The notes under the pieces are model-generated. The model did no database searches and was not told where the DNA came from. It saw nothing but the letters and a program-made list of their open reading frames with translations. Shown piece by piece: positions 1 through 5,769 of a DNA stretch of 7,885 nucleotides. The translations under genes and the position numbers were made by a program. Origin of the DNA: Chitinophagaceae bacterium (GTDB lineage Bacteria; Bacteroidota; Bacteroidia; Chitinophagales; Chitinophagaceae); the NCBI GenBank assembly GCA_025455665.1, contig JALOMC010000102.1, positions 1-7,885 on the forward strand, given 5' to 3'. Position 1 is the stretch's first letter. The number at the start of each line of letters is the position of its first letter.

Positions 1-1176
1 CGCACCGACGTGTACTTGCCATTGCTGCGGAACAAGCGGGTGGGAATTTTTGCCAACCATACAACCGTGGTGGGTGCCCACCGCACCCATCTGGTAGATA
101 CGCTGCTGAAACTGGGAGTGAAAGTGGTAAAAATATTTGCCCCCGAGCATGGCTTCCGGGGCACTGCCGATGCCGGCGAAAAACTGAGCAATAGCAAAGA
201 CTCAGCCACGGGCATTCACATTGTATCGTTATACGGCGCCAAGCGGGCTCCTTCGGCTACCGACCTTGAAAACATTGATTTGCTGGTATTTGATGTGCAG
301 GATGTCGGCACCCGGTTTTATACTTATATCTCCAGCCTCGAAGAAGTGATGAATGCGTGTTTCGAAAACGGAAAACCACTTTTACTATTCGACCGGCCCA
401 ATCCCAATGGATTTTATGTAGATGGGCCCATACTGGAAAAGCCGTACAAAAGCTTTGTGGGCATGCAGCCTATACCGGTGGTGCACGGCCTCACCATGGG
501 CGAATATGCGCAAATGCTGGTGGGAGAAAAATGGCTGAGTGAAAAAGCCAATCGCCATGCTGCTGCTTTTAAAAAGGCAGTACCAACTGCTGACACGCCG
601 TTTCATTTTATGGTGATTAAATGCAGTGGCTACAGCCATAAAACACACTATGATGTACCCATAGGGCCCAGCCCCAACCTACCCGATATGCAAAGCATTT
701 TGCTCTACCCCAGCACCTGCTATTTCGAAGGAACGGAGCTGAGTCTGGGTCGCGGTACCGCCGTTCCTTTTCAGGTGTATGGGCACCCCAGCCTGCCCGA
801 TACGCTATTCAGTTTTACACCCCGTAGCGTACAAGGCGCCAAAAACCCACCATTGCTGGACCAAACCTGCTACGGCAAGGACCTGAGCAAACTGACAATA
901 GACCGCACCAAAAAGCAGTGGCAGCGCATTCAACTCAGCTATTTGCTGGACGCTTACGAATTGTTCCCCAACAAGGACAGTTTTTTTCTACGGCCGAAAA
1001 AGAATAATCCTGCAGGCCCCGACTTTTTCTTTAACAAGCTGGTGGGCAACAACCTGCTGATGTGGCAAATGATGAATGGTAAAAGTGAAGCAGAGATCAG
1101 AAAAAGCTGGCAGCCCGGCCTGGCCAACTACAAAAAAATGCGGAAAAAATACCTGCTGTACCCCGACTTTGAATAG
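1..1176 (+). CDS. namZ: NamZ-type exo-beta-N-acetylmuramidase (DUF1343), 5' truncated by window edge
   Basis: This is the C-terminal part of a DUF1343/NamZ protein. The family removes non-reducing-end MurNAc from peptidoglycan fragments, for cell-wall turnover or muropeptide use, and is usually exported. The frame is open from base 1: RTD precedes VYLPLL, and RTDxYLPLL is typical family sequence, so the real start and any signal peptide lie outside the window. Numbering from the Val codon at position 10, I see the N-terminal Rossmann-like part with FAPEHGFRG (residues 43-51; Glu46 is the likely catalytic acid by family comparison), FDVQDVGTRFYTY (94-106), FDRPNPNG (127-134) and HGLTMGEYA (159-167). 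The later SPNLPD, LLYPSTCYFEGTELSLGRG and LLMWQMMNG segments match the C-terminal half. The stop is TAG at 1174. fmt follows after 93 bases on the same strand but has its own -7-like box. The family call is firm; the exact substrate is inferred. Confidence 0.93.
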   Translation, partial: RTDVYLPLLRNKRVGIFANHTTVVGAHRTHLVDTLLKLGVKVVKIFAPEHGFRGTADAGEKLSNSKDSATGIHIVSLYGAKRAPSATDLENIDLLVFDVQDVGTRFYTYISSLEEVMNACFENGKPLLLFDRPNPNGFYVDGPILEKPYKSFVGMQPIPVVHGLTMGEYAQMLVGEKWLSEKANRHAAAFKKAVPTADTPFHFMVIKCSGYSHKTHYDVPIGPSPNLPDMQSILLYPSTCYFEGTELSLGRGTAVPFQVYGHPSLPDTLFSFTPRSVQGAKNPPLLDQTCYGKDLSKLTIDRTKKQWQRIQLSYLLDAYELFPNKDSFFLRPKKNNPAGPDFFFNKLVGNNLLMWQMMNGKSEAEIRKSWQPGLANYKKMRKKYLLYPDFE

Positions 1177-1254
1177 GCTAATCATGGGGCTGTGATTACA
1201 ATTCACCTGGTAAGATTTTACGCTGCTTTGCAAGAGGACAGTTCGCTGCAGCAG

Positions 1255-1262
1255 TAAATTTG
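1255..1262 (+). promoter_or_regulatory. Bacteroidota-type -7 box (TAAATTTG) for fmt
   Basis: TAAATTTG is an exact match to the Bacteroidota -7 consensus TAnnTTTG. A TTTG at 1227-1230 could be the -33 element, but the 24-base spacer is longer than the roughly 18 expected. Only seven bases separate the box from the fmt ATG, so transcription would begin at or next to the start codon. This is a sequence match only; no start site has been mapped. Confidence 0.5.
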
Positions 1263-1269
1263 TGTCCTT

Positions 1270-2229
1270 ATGTCTACCGATAGTCTGCCCCGCCCTCCAC
1301 GCATTGTTTTTATGGGTACGCCTGCTTTTGCCGTGGCATCACTGGCTGCATTGGTAGATGCCGGGTACCACGTAGTGGGCGTTATAACTGCGCCCGATAA
1401 ACCTGCCGGCCGTGGCATGAAAATGCATGAAAGCGCCGTGAAGCAGTATGCGGTAGCACAAGGCTTGACAGTACTACAGCCCGAAAAGCTGAAAAATCCG
1501 GCATTCTTAGAAGAATTGGCGGCGCTGAAAGCTGATTTGCAAGTGGTAGTAGCCTTTAGGATGCTGCCCGAGCTGGTTTGGAATATGCCGCCCATGGGCA
1601 CCATCAATGTGCATGCCAGCCTGCTGCCGCAATACCGTGGGGCCGCTCCCATTAATTGGGCCATCATCAATGGTGAACAACAAACGGGCGTCACCACTTT
1701 TAAGCTGCAGCATGCGATAGACACCGGCAACATCTTGATGCAAGCGCCGCTTGCCATTGCGCCCCGGGAAACGGCTGGTGAGCTACACGACCGACTGATG
1801 AAATTGGGAGCCGAGGTACTGGTAAAAACAATAGCCGGCATGCTGAATGGCACGCTGCACGACCAACCGCAGCCGGCAGATATGGGCCAGCTGAAACATG
1901 CGCCAAAACTTACCACCGCTACCGGTGACATAAATTGGCATCAATCTGCGCAACAGATCGTTCAGTTGGTTCGCGGCTTGTCGCCTTTTCCGGGTGCATT
2001 TACCAGCCTGCACGGCAAAATGCTGAAACTATACCAATGCCATGCGGCACCAAAGCCCGCCCACGATAGCCATGCACCTGGTACCGTATTGACCGACGGC
2101 AAGACCATGCTGGGCATGGTAGCAGCAGATGCTGTAGTGTATTTTGAAACACTACAGCTGGAGGGTAAAAAAAGAATGGAAGTGACCGACTTTTTGCGTG
2201 GCTACCGAGCACCACAAGCCTCGACGTAG
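1270..2229 (+). CDS. fmt: Methionyl-tRNA formyltransferase
   Basis: Fmt transfers a formyl group from 10-formyltetrahydrofolate to Met-tRNAfMet in the cytoplasm, making the initiator tRNA for translation. At 319 residues it has normal family length. The N-terminal formyltransferase domain starts at RIVFMGTPAFA (residues 11-21). The catalytic triad is visible as Asn113 and His115 in INVHASLLPQYRGAAPINW and Asp151 in IDTGNIL. TAPDKPAGRGMKM (40-52) is the usual folate-side loop. The C-terminal tRNA-binding domain begins after APKLTTATGDINW (211-223) and carries RGLSPFPGAFT (235-245). The ATG at 1270 adds ten residues before the conserved RIVFMGTP; no better upstream start exists and no Shine-Dalgarno is seen. 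A -7-like box seven bases upstream suggests a leaderless or very short leader. The gene ends 14 bases from the convergent LysM/barrel gene, with no hairpin terminator between them. Confidence 0.97.
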   Translation: MSTDSLPRPPRIVFMGTPAFAVASLAALVDAGYHVVGVITAPDKPAGRGMKMHESAVKQYAVAQGLTVLQPEKLKNPAFLEELAALKADLQVVVAFRMLPELVWNMPPMGTINVHASLLPQYRGAAPINWAIINGEQQTGVTTFKLQHAIDTGNILMQAPLAIAPRETAGELHDRLMKLGAEVLVKTIAGMLNGTLHDQPQPADMGQLKHAPKLTTATGDINWHQSAQQIVQLVRGLSPFPGAFTSLHGKMLKLYQCHAAPKPAHDSHAPGTVLTDGKTMLGMVAADAVVYFETLQLEGKKRMEVTDFLRGYRAPQAST

Positions 2230-2243
2230 CGGGCAAAGGAGTG

Positions 2244-3056
2244 CTAATCCTCGTACACCAATTCGTGGTCTTGTTCGTCCCAAATGCCAAGTGCGGCCCT
2301 TGCAGCGCTGTTCAATCTTGCTTGCAGCGGTTTTTCACCTTTGATAGTCGGAAGTGGCCCCACTACTTTCGCAAAAACCGATACCCCATTGGCCGGGTTG
2401 CTTACCCTGAGCACCGTGCCTGCAGGTACATCTGCCGCCAGCAGATAAAACTTACCATCGTACCAGCCGCCAAGGCTTTTAAACACGCCGGTTTTGGCTA
2501 CTTGTGTCACGGTTTTCAGGTTTTTGTACTCGGGCTGGTAGGCACCTGCGCCACGGTACAAAGGCTGGCTGCTGGTAGCGGCAGGCTCAGCCGGCACGGC
2601 CATGGCACCTTTGAAATGCCCTGACGAAAACAGGCGAACCGGTAAATGCCCCACATGCAACACAGTGCCGGCAGGCAGGCTTTCAAGGCCGGCGTTCATG
2701 GCCTTTAGCTCAAATGGATCGGCATAGCCAAACAACCTGGCCAGTTTTCCGAAATCATCGCCAGCCTGAGTTTGGTAATACAAAAAAACACAAGCATTGT
2801 CCGGGCATTGCGGCTGAAGCTGAGAGGAGATAGCCAGATAGAGGTATGGATCCGGACGCAAACTATCTGGCTTGTTCAGGGCCAAAAACAAAGAATCAGT
2901 GTTGCCAAAACGGCTGTAAACCGCCTGGGAGGTTTCGGTACTATCGGGCAGGTAGCGAATCACCAGCGTTTGCTGTTTTAGCAACACCTCCTTGGCCTGG
3001 CCCTTGCCAGCCAGTGCACTCAACAGACACGCCCCTATCAGCCACCAGTTTTTCAC
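2244..3056 (-). CDS. Exported LysM-like plus RlpA-like double-psi beta-barrel protein
   Basis: This is a 270-residue secreted protein with no assigned activity. Numbering from the GTG at 3056, residues 1-21 form a signal peptide (KNWW start, hydrophobic core, likely cleavage after GKGQA). The lipobox-like IGAC comes very early, so a lipoprotein is possible but less likely. Residues about 93-140 (YYQTQAGDDFGKLARLFGY through AGTVLHVGHLPV) look like a divergent LysM, a peptidoglycan-binding fold. Residues about 194-257 (GGWYDGKFYLL, PAGTVLRVSNPANG, VFAKVVGPLP, RLNSAARAALG) match an RlpA-like double-psi beta-barrel. The NDRGP segment that carries the catalytic Asp in RlpA lytic transglycosylases reads VVGPLP here, and the AAH histidine is also absent, so binding rather than cleavage is inferred. 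The frame stays open to a TTG at 3065, but the GTG gives a better signal peptide and lies six bases from a -7-like box. RsmF-like lies 59 bases upstream. Confidence 0.82.
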   Translation of the reverse strand: MKNWWLIGACLLSALAGKGQAKEVLLKQQTLVIRYLPDSTETSQAVYSRFGNTDSLFLALNKPDSLRPDPYLYLAISSQLQPQCPDNACVFLYYQTQAGDDFGKLARLFGYADPFELKAMNAGLESLPAGTVLHVGHLPVRLFSSGHFKGAMAVPAEPAATSSQPLYRGAGAYQPEYKNLKTVTQVAKTGVFKSLGGWYDGKFYLLAADVPAGTVLRVSNPANGVSVFAKVVGPLPTIKGEKPLQARLNSAARAALGIWDEQDHELVYED

Positions 3057-3062
3057 GACGGG

Positions 3063-3070
3063 CAAATATG
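3063..3070 (-). promoter_or_regulatory. Putative -7 box (CATATTTG) for the LysM/barrel gene
   Basis: Read on the minus strand, CATATTTG matches the Bacteroidota -7 consensus TAnnTTTG except at the first base. It lies six bases before the preferred GTG start at 3056. No TTTG sits at the usual -33 distance, so this is a weak promoter call that is mainly supported by the same arrangement at fmt and at the FAD oxidoreductase gene. Confidence 0.33.
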
Positions 3071-3115
3071 CAGGTTTCGTGCCAAGGCGCTTGCAGTCTG
3101 GTATAGATTAACAAA

Positions 3116-4474
3116 CTAGTCGCCGCCCGTTCGCAGCCGCCACTCTTTAGGGTAGTAGTTGTTACTGCGGGGGCCCAGGTGTTTCAACCATCCCAGGCGG
3201 TGCCCCTCCCAGTTTACCACCGACCAGCCAAGGGTGGCTTCTGCCGGCATCATGGCTTCTTTACGAAGGTACTGCCTTGCCATGTCTACATCTACCAGCG
3301 TGGCCGGTAGCTGAGGGTGCGCCCACGTACTTACCGCCAGTGCATGGTCGGGCTGCAGGCCATTTCGTTGCCACTCGCCTACCAGCAGGCCGGCCCTTTT
3401 TACTTTCAGCAGGTGTCGGGTTGTTTGAAAAAAATCCAGCAGTTGTGGCGGCATGGCATAGAGTTGTTGCTCGTGCTGGTAAATGCTGTACACTGCTGCC
3501 GGTAGCAGCCAGCGCTGCATATCGCGAAGGATAGCCTCGGGCGGCGCTATGCTGCGGGCAGGCTTTGCCCGAAAGGTTGGTACTGCTTCTTTTTTTCGAA
3601 AAGCCGACAGGAAAAAACCTTCGCCCGACACCTGGTGCGGATAAAAGCGGTAACAGGGATGCCCATGTTGGGGCGAGTGGCTCAAAACCGGACCAGCAGC
3701 AGGTGGAAAATCGATACTCAGTGCTTCCCAGTCGGCCAACTGATAAAGCCAATCAGCGATGCGTTCGTCTTCTTCGAACGAATAGCTGCAAGTGGCATAG
3801 ATGAGCAGCCCCCCTTCTTTCAGCGCAGGCAGTACATCGGCCAAAATGCGCTGCTGCCGCTGGCTGCAAAGCTGCACATTGGCCGGGCTCCATTCCTTAA
3901 TAGCCTCCGGATCGCGGCGAAAAAGGCCACTACCGCTGCAGGGGGCATCTACCAGCATTACATCGAAGCTGCCCGTGAGGCGCCCAAAATCGGCCGGATC
4001 ATTATTGGTAACAATGGCCTGCGGCAGTCCCCACTTCACCACATTTTCCAGCAGTATGTTGGCGCGGCTTTGAATTACATCGTTTGTTACCAGTATATCG
4101 GTTTCGGCATTCAACAGCGAAAGCAGATGCGTTGATTTTCCTCCGGGGGCCGCACAAAGGTCCAGCACCCGCAGCGGGCCCGCTGGCCGATGTTGTAAAA
4201 AGGCCTGCTCTACCGCCATACTGCTGGCCTCCTGCACGTAATAAGCTCCGGCGTGCCAGGCAGGATCTTGCGCAAATGCGGGGCGATGATGCAAAAAATA
4301 CCCATGCTGTGCCCATGGTACACTGCCAGCCAGCGGAAGCTGCAGCCGCCCTGATTTAGTGGGATGCAGCCGCACCGATACCGGTGCCGGCAAACGGTGT
4401 GCTTGCTGAAAGGCAGCGGCGTGGTAGCCCGGCAGGCCCTGCAGCGAGGCCAGCAAGGCGTCGGGCAATTGCAT
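3116..4474 (-). CDS. rsmF: RsmF-like RNA (cytosine-C5)-methyltransferase (NOL1/NOP2/sun family)
   Basis: This enzyme methylates carbon 5 of a cytosine in RNA, probably 16S rRNA, using S-adenosylmethionine. At 452 residues it is close to E. coli RsmF. An N-terminal NusB-independent region (VSVRLHPTK at 32-40) precedes the Rossmann methyltransferase core: SAM motif I DLCAAPGGK (105-113), NDVIQSRANIL (131-141), and DAPCSGSGLFRRDP with Cys179. ATCSYSFEEDE carries Cys229, the expected catalytic nucleophile; Cys179 is expected to release the product. RFYPHQVSGEGFF (276-288) closes the core. The C-terminal 160 residues form the PUA-like RNA-binding extension typical of RsmF, ending NNYYPKEWRLR. The ATG at 4474 places the usual LP-LLASLQGLPG start at the N-terminus. 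The family is certain. The target base is inferred, because RsmF orthologues differ in which cytosines they modify; the symbol is by family resemblance. Confidence 0.92.
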   Translation of the reverse strand: MQLPDALLASLQGLPGYHAAAFQQAHRLPAPVSVRLHPTKSGRLQLPLAGSVPWAQHGYFLHHRPAFAQDPAWHAGAYYVQEASSMAVEQAFLQHRPAGPLRVLDLCAAPGGKSTHLLSLLNAETDILVTNDVIQSRANILLENVVKWGLPQAIVTNNDPADFGRLTGSFDVMLVDAPCSGSGLFRRDPEAIKEWSPANVQLCSQRQQRILADVLPALKEGGLLIYATCSYSFEEDERIADWLYQLADWEALSIDFPPAAGPVLSHSPQHGHPCYRFYPHQVSGEGFFLSAFRKKEAVPTFRAKPARSIAPPEAILRDMQRWLLPAAVYSIYQHEQQLYAMPPQLLDFFQTTRHLLKVKRAGLLVGEWQRNGLQPDHALAVSTWAHPQLPATLVDVDMARQYLRKEAMMPAEATLGWSVVNWEGHRLGWLKHLGPRSNNYYPKEWRLRTGGD

Positions 4475-4540
4475 AGTATACGCTTAACTTAAACGCAGCG
4501 AATTTATTCCAATTGCACTCTTACTTTTATCGACGCTCGG

Positions 4541-4561
4541 CGGCATGCGCACAAAATGCCG
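4541..4561. repeat. Inverted repeat in the divergent spacer between rsmF-like and YciI-like genes
   Basis: CGGCAT at 4541-4546 and ATGCCG at 4556-4561 are perfect inverted arms around a nine-base centre. Five T residues follow at 4567-4571, giving a terminator-like shape on the plus strand. No plus-strand transcript is expected to arrive from upstream here, since rsmF-like is divergent, so an operator or chance are alternatives. The rest of the 4475-4594 spacer shows only weak -7-like matches. Confidence 0.35.
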
Positions 4562-4594
4562 TAGAATTTTTGTAAACCGACAGCAATTGATCCC

Positions 4595-4921
4595 ATGGAA
4601 GAGCACCTGCCCCAACAAGACGGCCCCAAGCGTATGATGTACCAGGTGACCATTCATTTCGAAATGGATGAGGATTTTATGACGCTGGTGGCACCACACC
4701 GTACCTATGTCAATTACCTCATTAACAAGGGGGTGATAGATAGCTACACCGTAAGCCTGGAAAGCATGCGCAGTTGGATTGTAATGACTGCCGGTAGTAA
4801 AGCTGATGTGAAATTGCTGTTGTCAAAGTCGCCTTTGTACAAGTATTGGACGATTGAAATAGATGAACTGTATGTGGTGGACGGCCAGCCGTATCGGCTG
4901 CCTGCATTACAACCAAACTAG
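4595..4921 (+). CDS. Small YciI / muconolactone-isomerase-fold protein
   Basis: This is a 108-residue cytoplasmic protein with no signal peptide or membrane segment. The body (YQVTIHFEMDEDFM, HRTYVNYLINKGVIDSYTVSLES, WIVMTAGSKADVKLLLSKSPL, YWTIEIDELYVV) has the beta-alpha-beta-beta-alpha-beta pattern of a ferredoxin-like dimeric alpha-beta barrel. It resembles small Bacteroidota proteins annotated as YciI-like or muconolactone delta-isomerase family. His35, Arg36, Ser50, Tyr51 and Pro80 fall in the positions that look most conserved from memory. No reaction can be assigned: nothing nearby belongs to catechol degradation, so a muconolactone role should not be inferred. Two in-frame ATGs at 4634 and 4637 are alternative starts that would remove an N-terminal tail with little predicted structure; neither they nor the 4595 ATG has a Shine-Dalgarno. 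The gene is divergent from rsmF-like and is followed by tRNA-Val after 76 bases. Confidence 0.8.
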   Translation: MEEHLPQQDGPKRMMYQVTIHFEMDEDFMTLVAPHRTYVNYLINKGVIDSYTVSLESMRSWIVMTAGSKADVKLLLSKSPLYKYWTIEIDELYVVDGQPYRLPALQPN

Positions 4922-4948
4922 TACGACCGATAGTTTTCGAAAAAAAAT

Positions 4949-4978
4949 TTTGCAGTTATAAATGCACGCCTATTTTTG
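4949..4978 (+). promoter_or_regulatory. Bacteroidota sigma-type promoter for tRNA-Val (TTTG, 18-base spacer, TATTTTTG)
   Basis: TTTG at 4949-4952 (-33) and TATTTTTG at 4971-4978 (-7) match the Bacteroidota primary sigma consensus TTTG / TAnnTTTG exactly, with an 18-base spacer. Transcription would start near 4985, about 13 bases before the mature tRNA 5' end. It is the best promoter in the window and is well placed for a strongly expressed stable RNA. Confidence 0.75.
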
Positions 4979-4997
4979 CACTCCCAAAACAGAAAAA

Positions 4998-5072
4998 GGG
5001 AGCATAGCTCAGCTGGTTTAGAGCATCTGCCTTACAAGCAGAGGGTCCTTGGTTCGAATCCGAGTGCTCCCA
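4998..5072 (+). tRNA. tRNA-Val (anticodon UAC)
   Basis: The cloverleaf can be drawn by hand. The acceptor stem is GGGAGCA (4998-5004) with TGCTCCC (5065-5071), and the discriminator is A5072. The D arm is GCTC/GAGC around a ten-base loop (5007-5024). The anticodon stem TCTGC/GCAGA encloses the loop CTTACAA with anticodon TAC at 5033-5035. A five-base variable region is followed by the T stem CTTGG/CCGAG with the loop TTCGAAT (5053-5059). Anticodon UAC decodes valine GUA and, with the usual wobble modification, other GUN codons. The 3' CCA is not encoded (ACT follows), so tRNA nucleotidyltransferase must add it. The gene stands alone, with its own promoter and terminator. Confidence 0.97.
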
Positions 5073-5080
5073 CTACTAAA

Positions 5081-5117
5081 AAGAAAGTCATCGCAGATTG
5101 TGATGACTTTTTTGTTT
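5081..5117 (+). terminator. Rho-independent terminator after tRNA-Val
   Basis: Bases 5081-5094 pair with 5100-5113 in a 14-bp stem that includes two G-U pairs and a core AAAGTCATC/GATGACTTT. The loop is AGATT. The 3' arm ends in a run of six T (5108-5113), then G and TTT. It starts eight bases after the tRNA 3' end, so it most likely ends the tRNA transcript. An A-run on the 5' side could let it act on the minus strand too. Confidence 0.8.
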
Positions 5118-5196
5118 GCATATACCTGTCCGTCGGTTGGCAGAGGTAGCCGCACCGCCAGCCAAACCGCCCAAAGCTTTTCCCTTTCTTTGTAGC

Positions 5197-5769
5197 ATGC
5201 TGCAAGCCCTGAAAAAAATTGACGTAGCATTATTGGAACTGGTGAACCGCGACTGGAGTGCACCCTGGCTGGACAAAATACTGCCTTGGCTGCGGTACCA
5301 GGAGTTGTGGTACCCGTTCTACATCTTCATGGCCGCTTTTGCGGTCATCAATTTTGGCAGGCGTGGCTGGTGGTGGATACTTGGGTTTGTAGCTACGGTG
5401 AGCCTGGCCGATACAGTGAGCAGCAAGCTGATAAAGCAAGCCGTGCAGCGCTTACGCCCCTGTTACGATCCCGAGGTATTGTCCATGGTTGAATTACGGG
5501 TACCACGCTGTTCTGGCGGCTTCAGCTTTACCAGCAGCCATGCGGCCAATCATTTTGCCATGGCTGCTTTTATCTTCGTTACTGTTTACCCATTTTTTGG
5601 CAAAAAGGCCCGCCTCATTTTTCTATGGCCTGTGCTGGTGAGCTATGCACAAGTGTATGTAGGCGTCCATTATCCGTTGGATGTAATAGGTGGTGCTTTG
5701 GTTGGTCTTATGCTTGGCACCATTACTGGCCGTTTTTTCAACCGCCGCATTAGCATGCAGCAGGCTTAG
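5197..5769 (+). CDS. PAP2-family membrane phosphatase
   Basis: This 190-residue integral membrane protein belongs to the type 2 phosphatidic acid phosphatase superfamily, which dephosphorylates lipid or isoprenoid phosphates such as undecaprenyl pyrophosphate at the membrane. Hydrophobic stretches at about 38-53, 58-72, 120-134, 139-157 and 163-178 fit the usual multi-pass layout. Catalytic motif C1 is Lys80-x6-Arg87-Pro88. C2 is FTSSHAANHF with His115, where most members have PSGH. C3 is AQVYVGVHYPLD with the nucleophile His158 and Asp162; the usual Ser-Arg at its start is Ala151-Gln152. The ATG at 5197 places the family's short N-terminus (ALKKIDVALLELVN) correctly; an upstream TTG extension to 5116 would begin within the tRNA terminator's T-run, and its translated leader looks unstructured. 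A TTTCTTTG just before the ATG is a poor -7 match. The stop overlaps the converging FAD oxidoreductase by four bases. The substrate cannot be told from the sequence. Confidence 0.9.
   Translation: MLQALKKIDVALLELVNRDWSAPWLDKILPWLRYQELWYPFYIFMAAFAVINFGRRGWWWILGFVATVSLADTVSSKLIKQAVQRLRPCYDPEVLSMVELRVPRCSGGFSFTSSHAANHFAMAAFIFVTVYPFFGKKARLIFLWPVLVSYAQVYVGVHYPLDVIGGALVGLMLGTITGRFFNRRISMQQA

Noticed and set aside
1179..1198. TAATCA/TGATTA inverted repeat just after the NamZ stop as a terminator
   Set aside because: The stem is only six or seven base pairs, AT-rich, and has no following T-run.
1218..1931. Long minus-strand open frame opposite fmt (237 codons)
   Set aside because: It is a shadow of fmt, Ser/Cys/Ala-rich with no recognisable domain, while the plus strand has a complete catalytic Fmt.
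3261..4316. Several minus- and plus-strand open frames of 80-166 codons inside the RsmF-like gene
   Set aside because: They are composition-driven shadows of a gene whose own frame has every expected methyltransferase motif.
4934..4951. TTTTCGAAAA palindrome plus A/T run after the YciI-like gene as a terminator
   Set aside because: There is no usable loop or GC-rich stem; it looks like AT-rich upstream sequence of the tRNA promoter.
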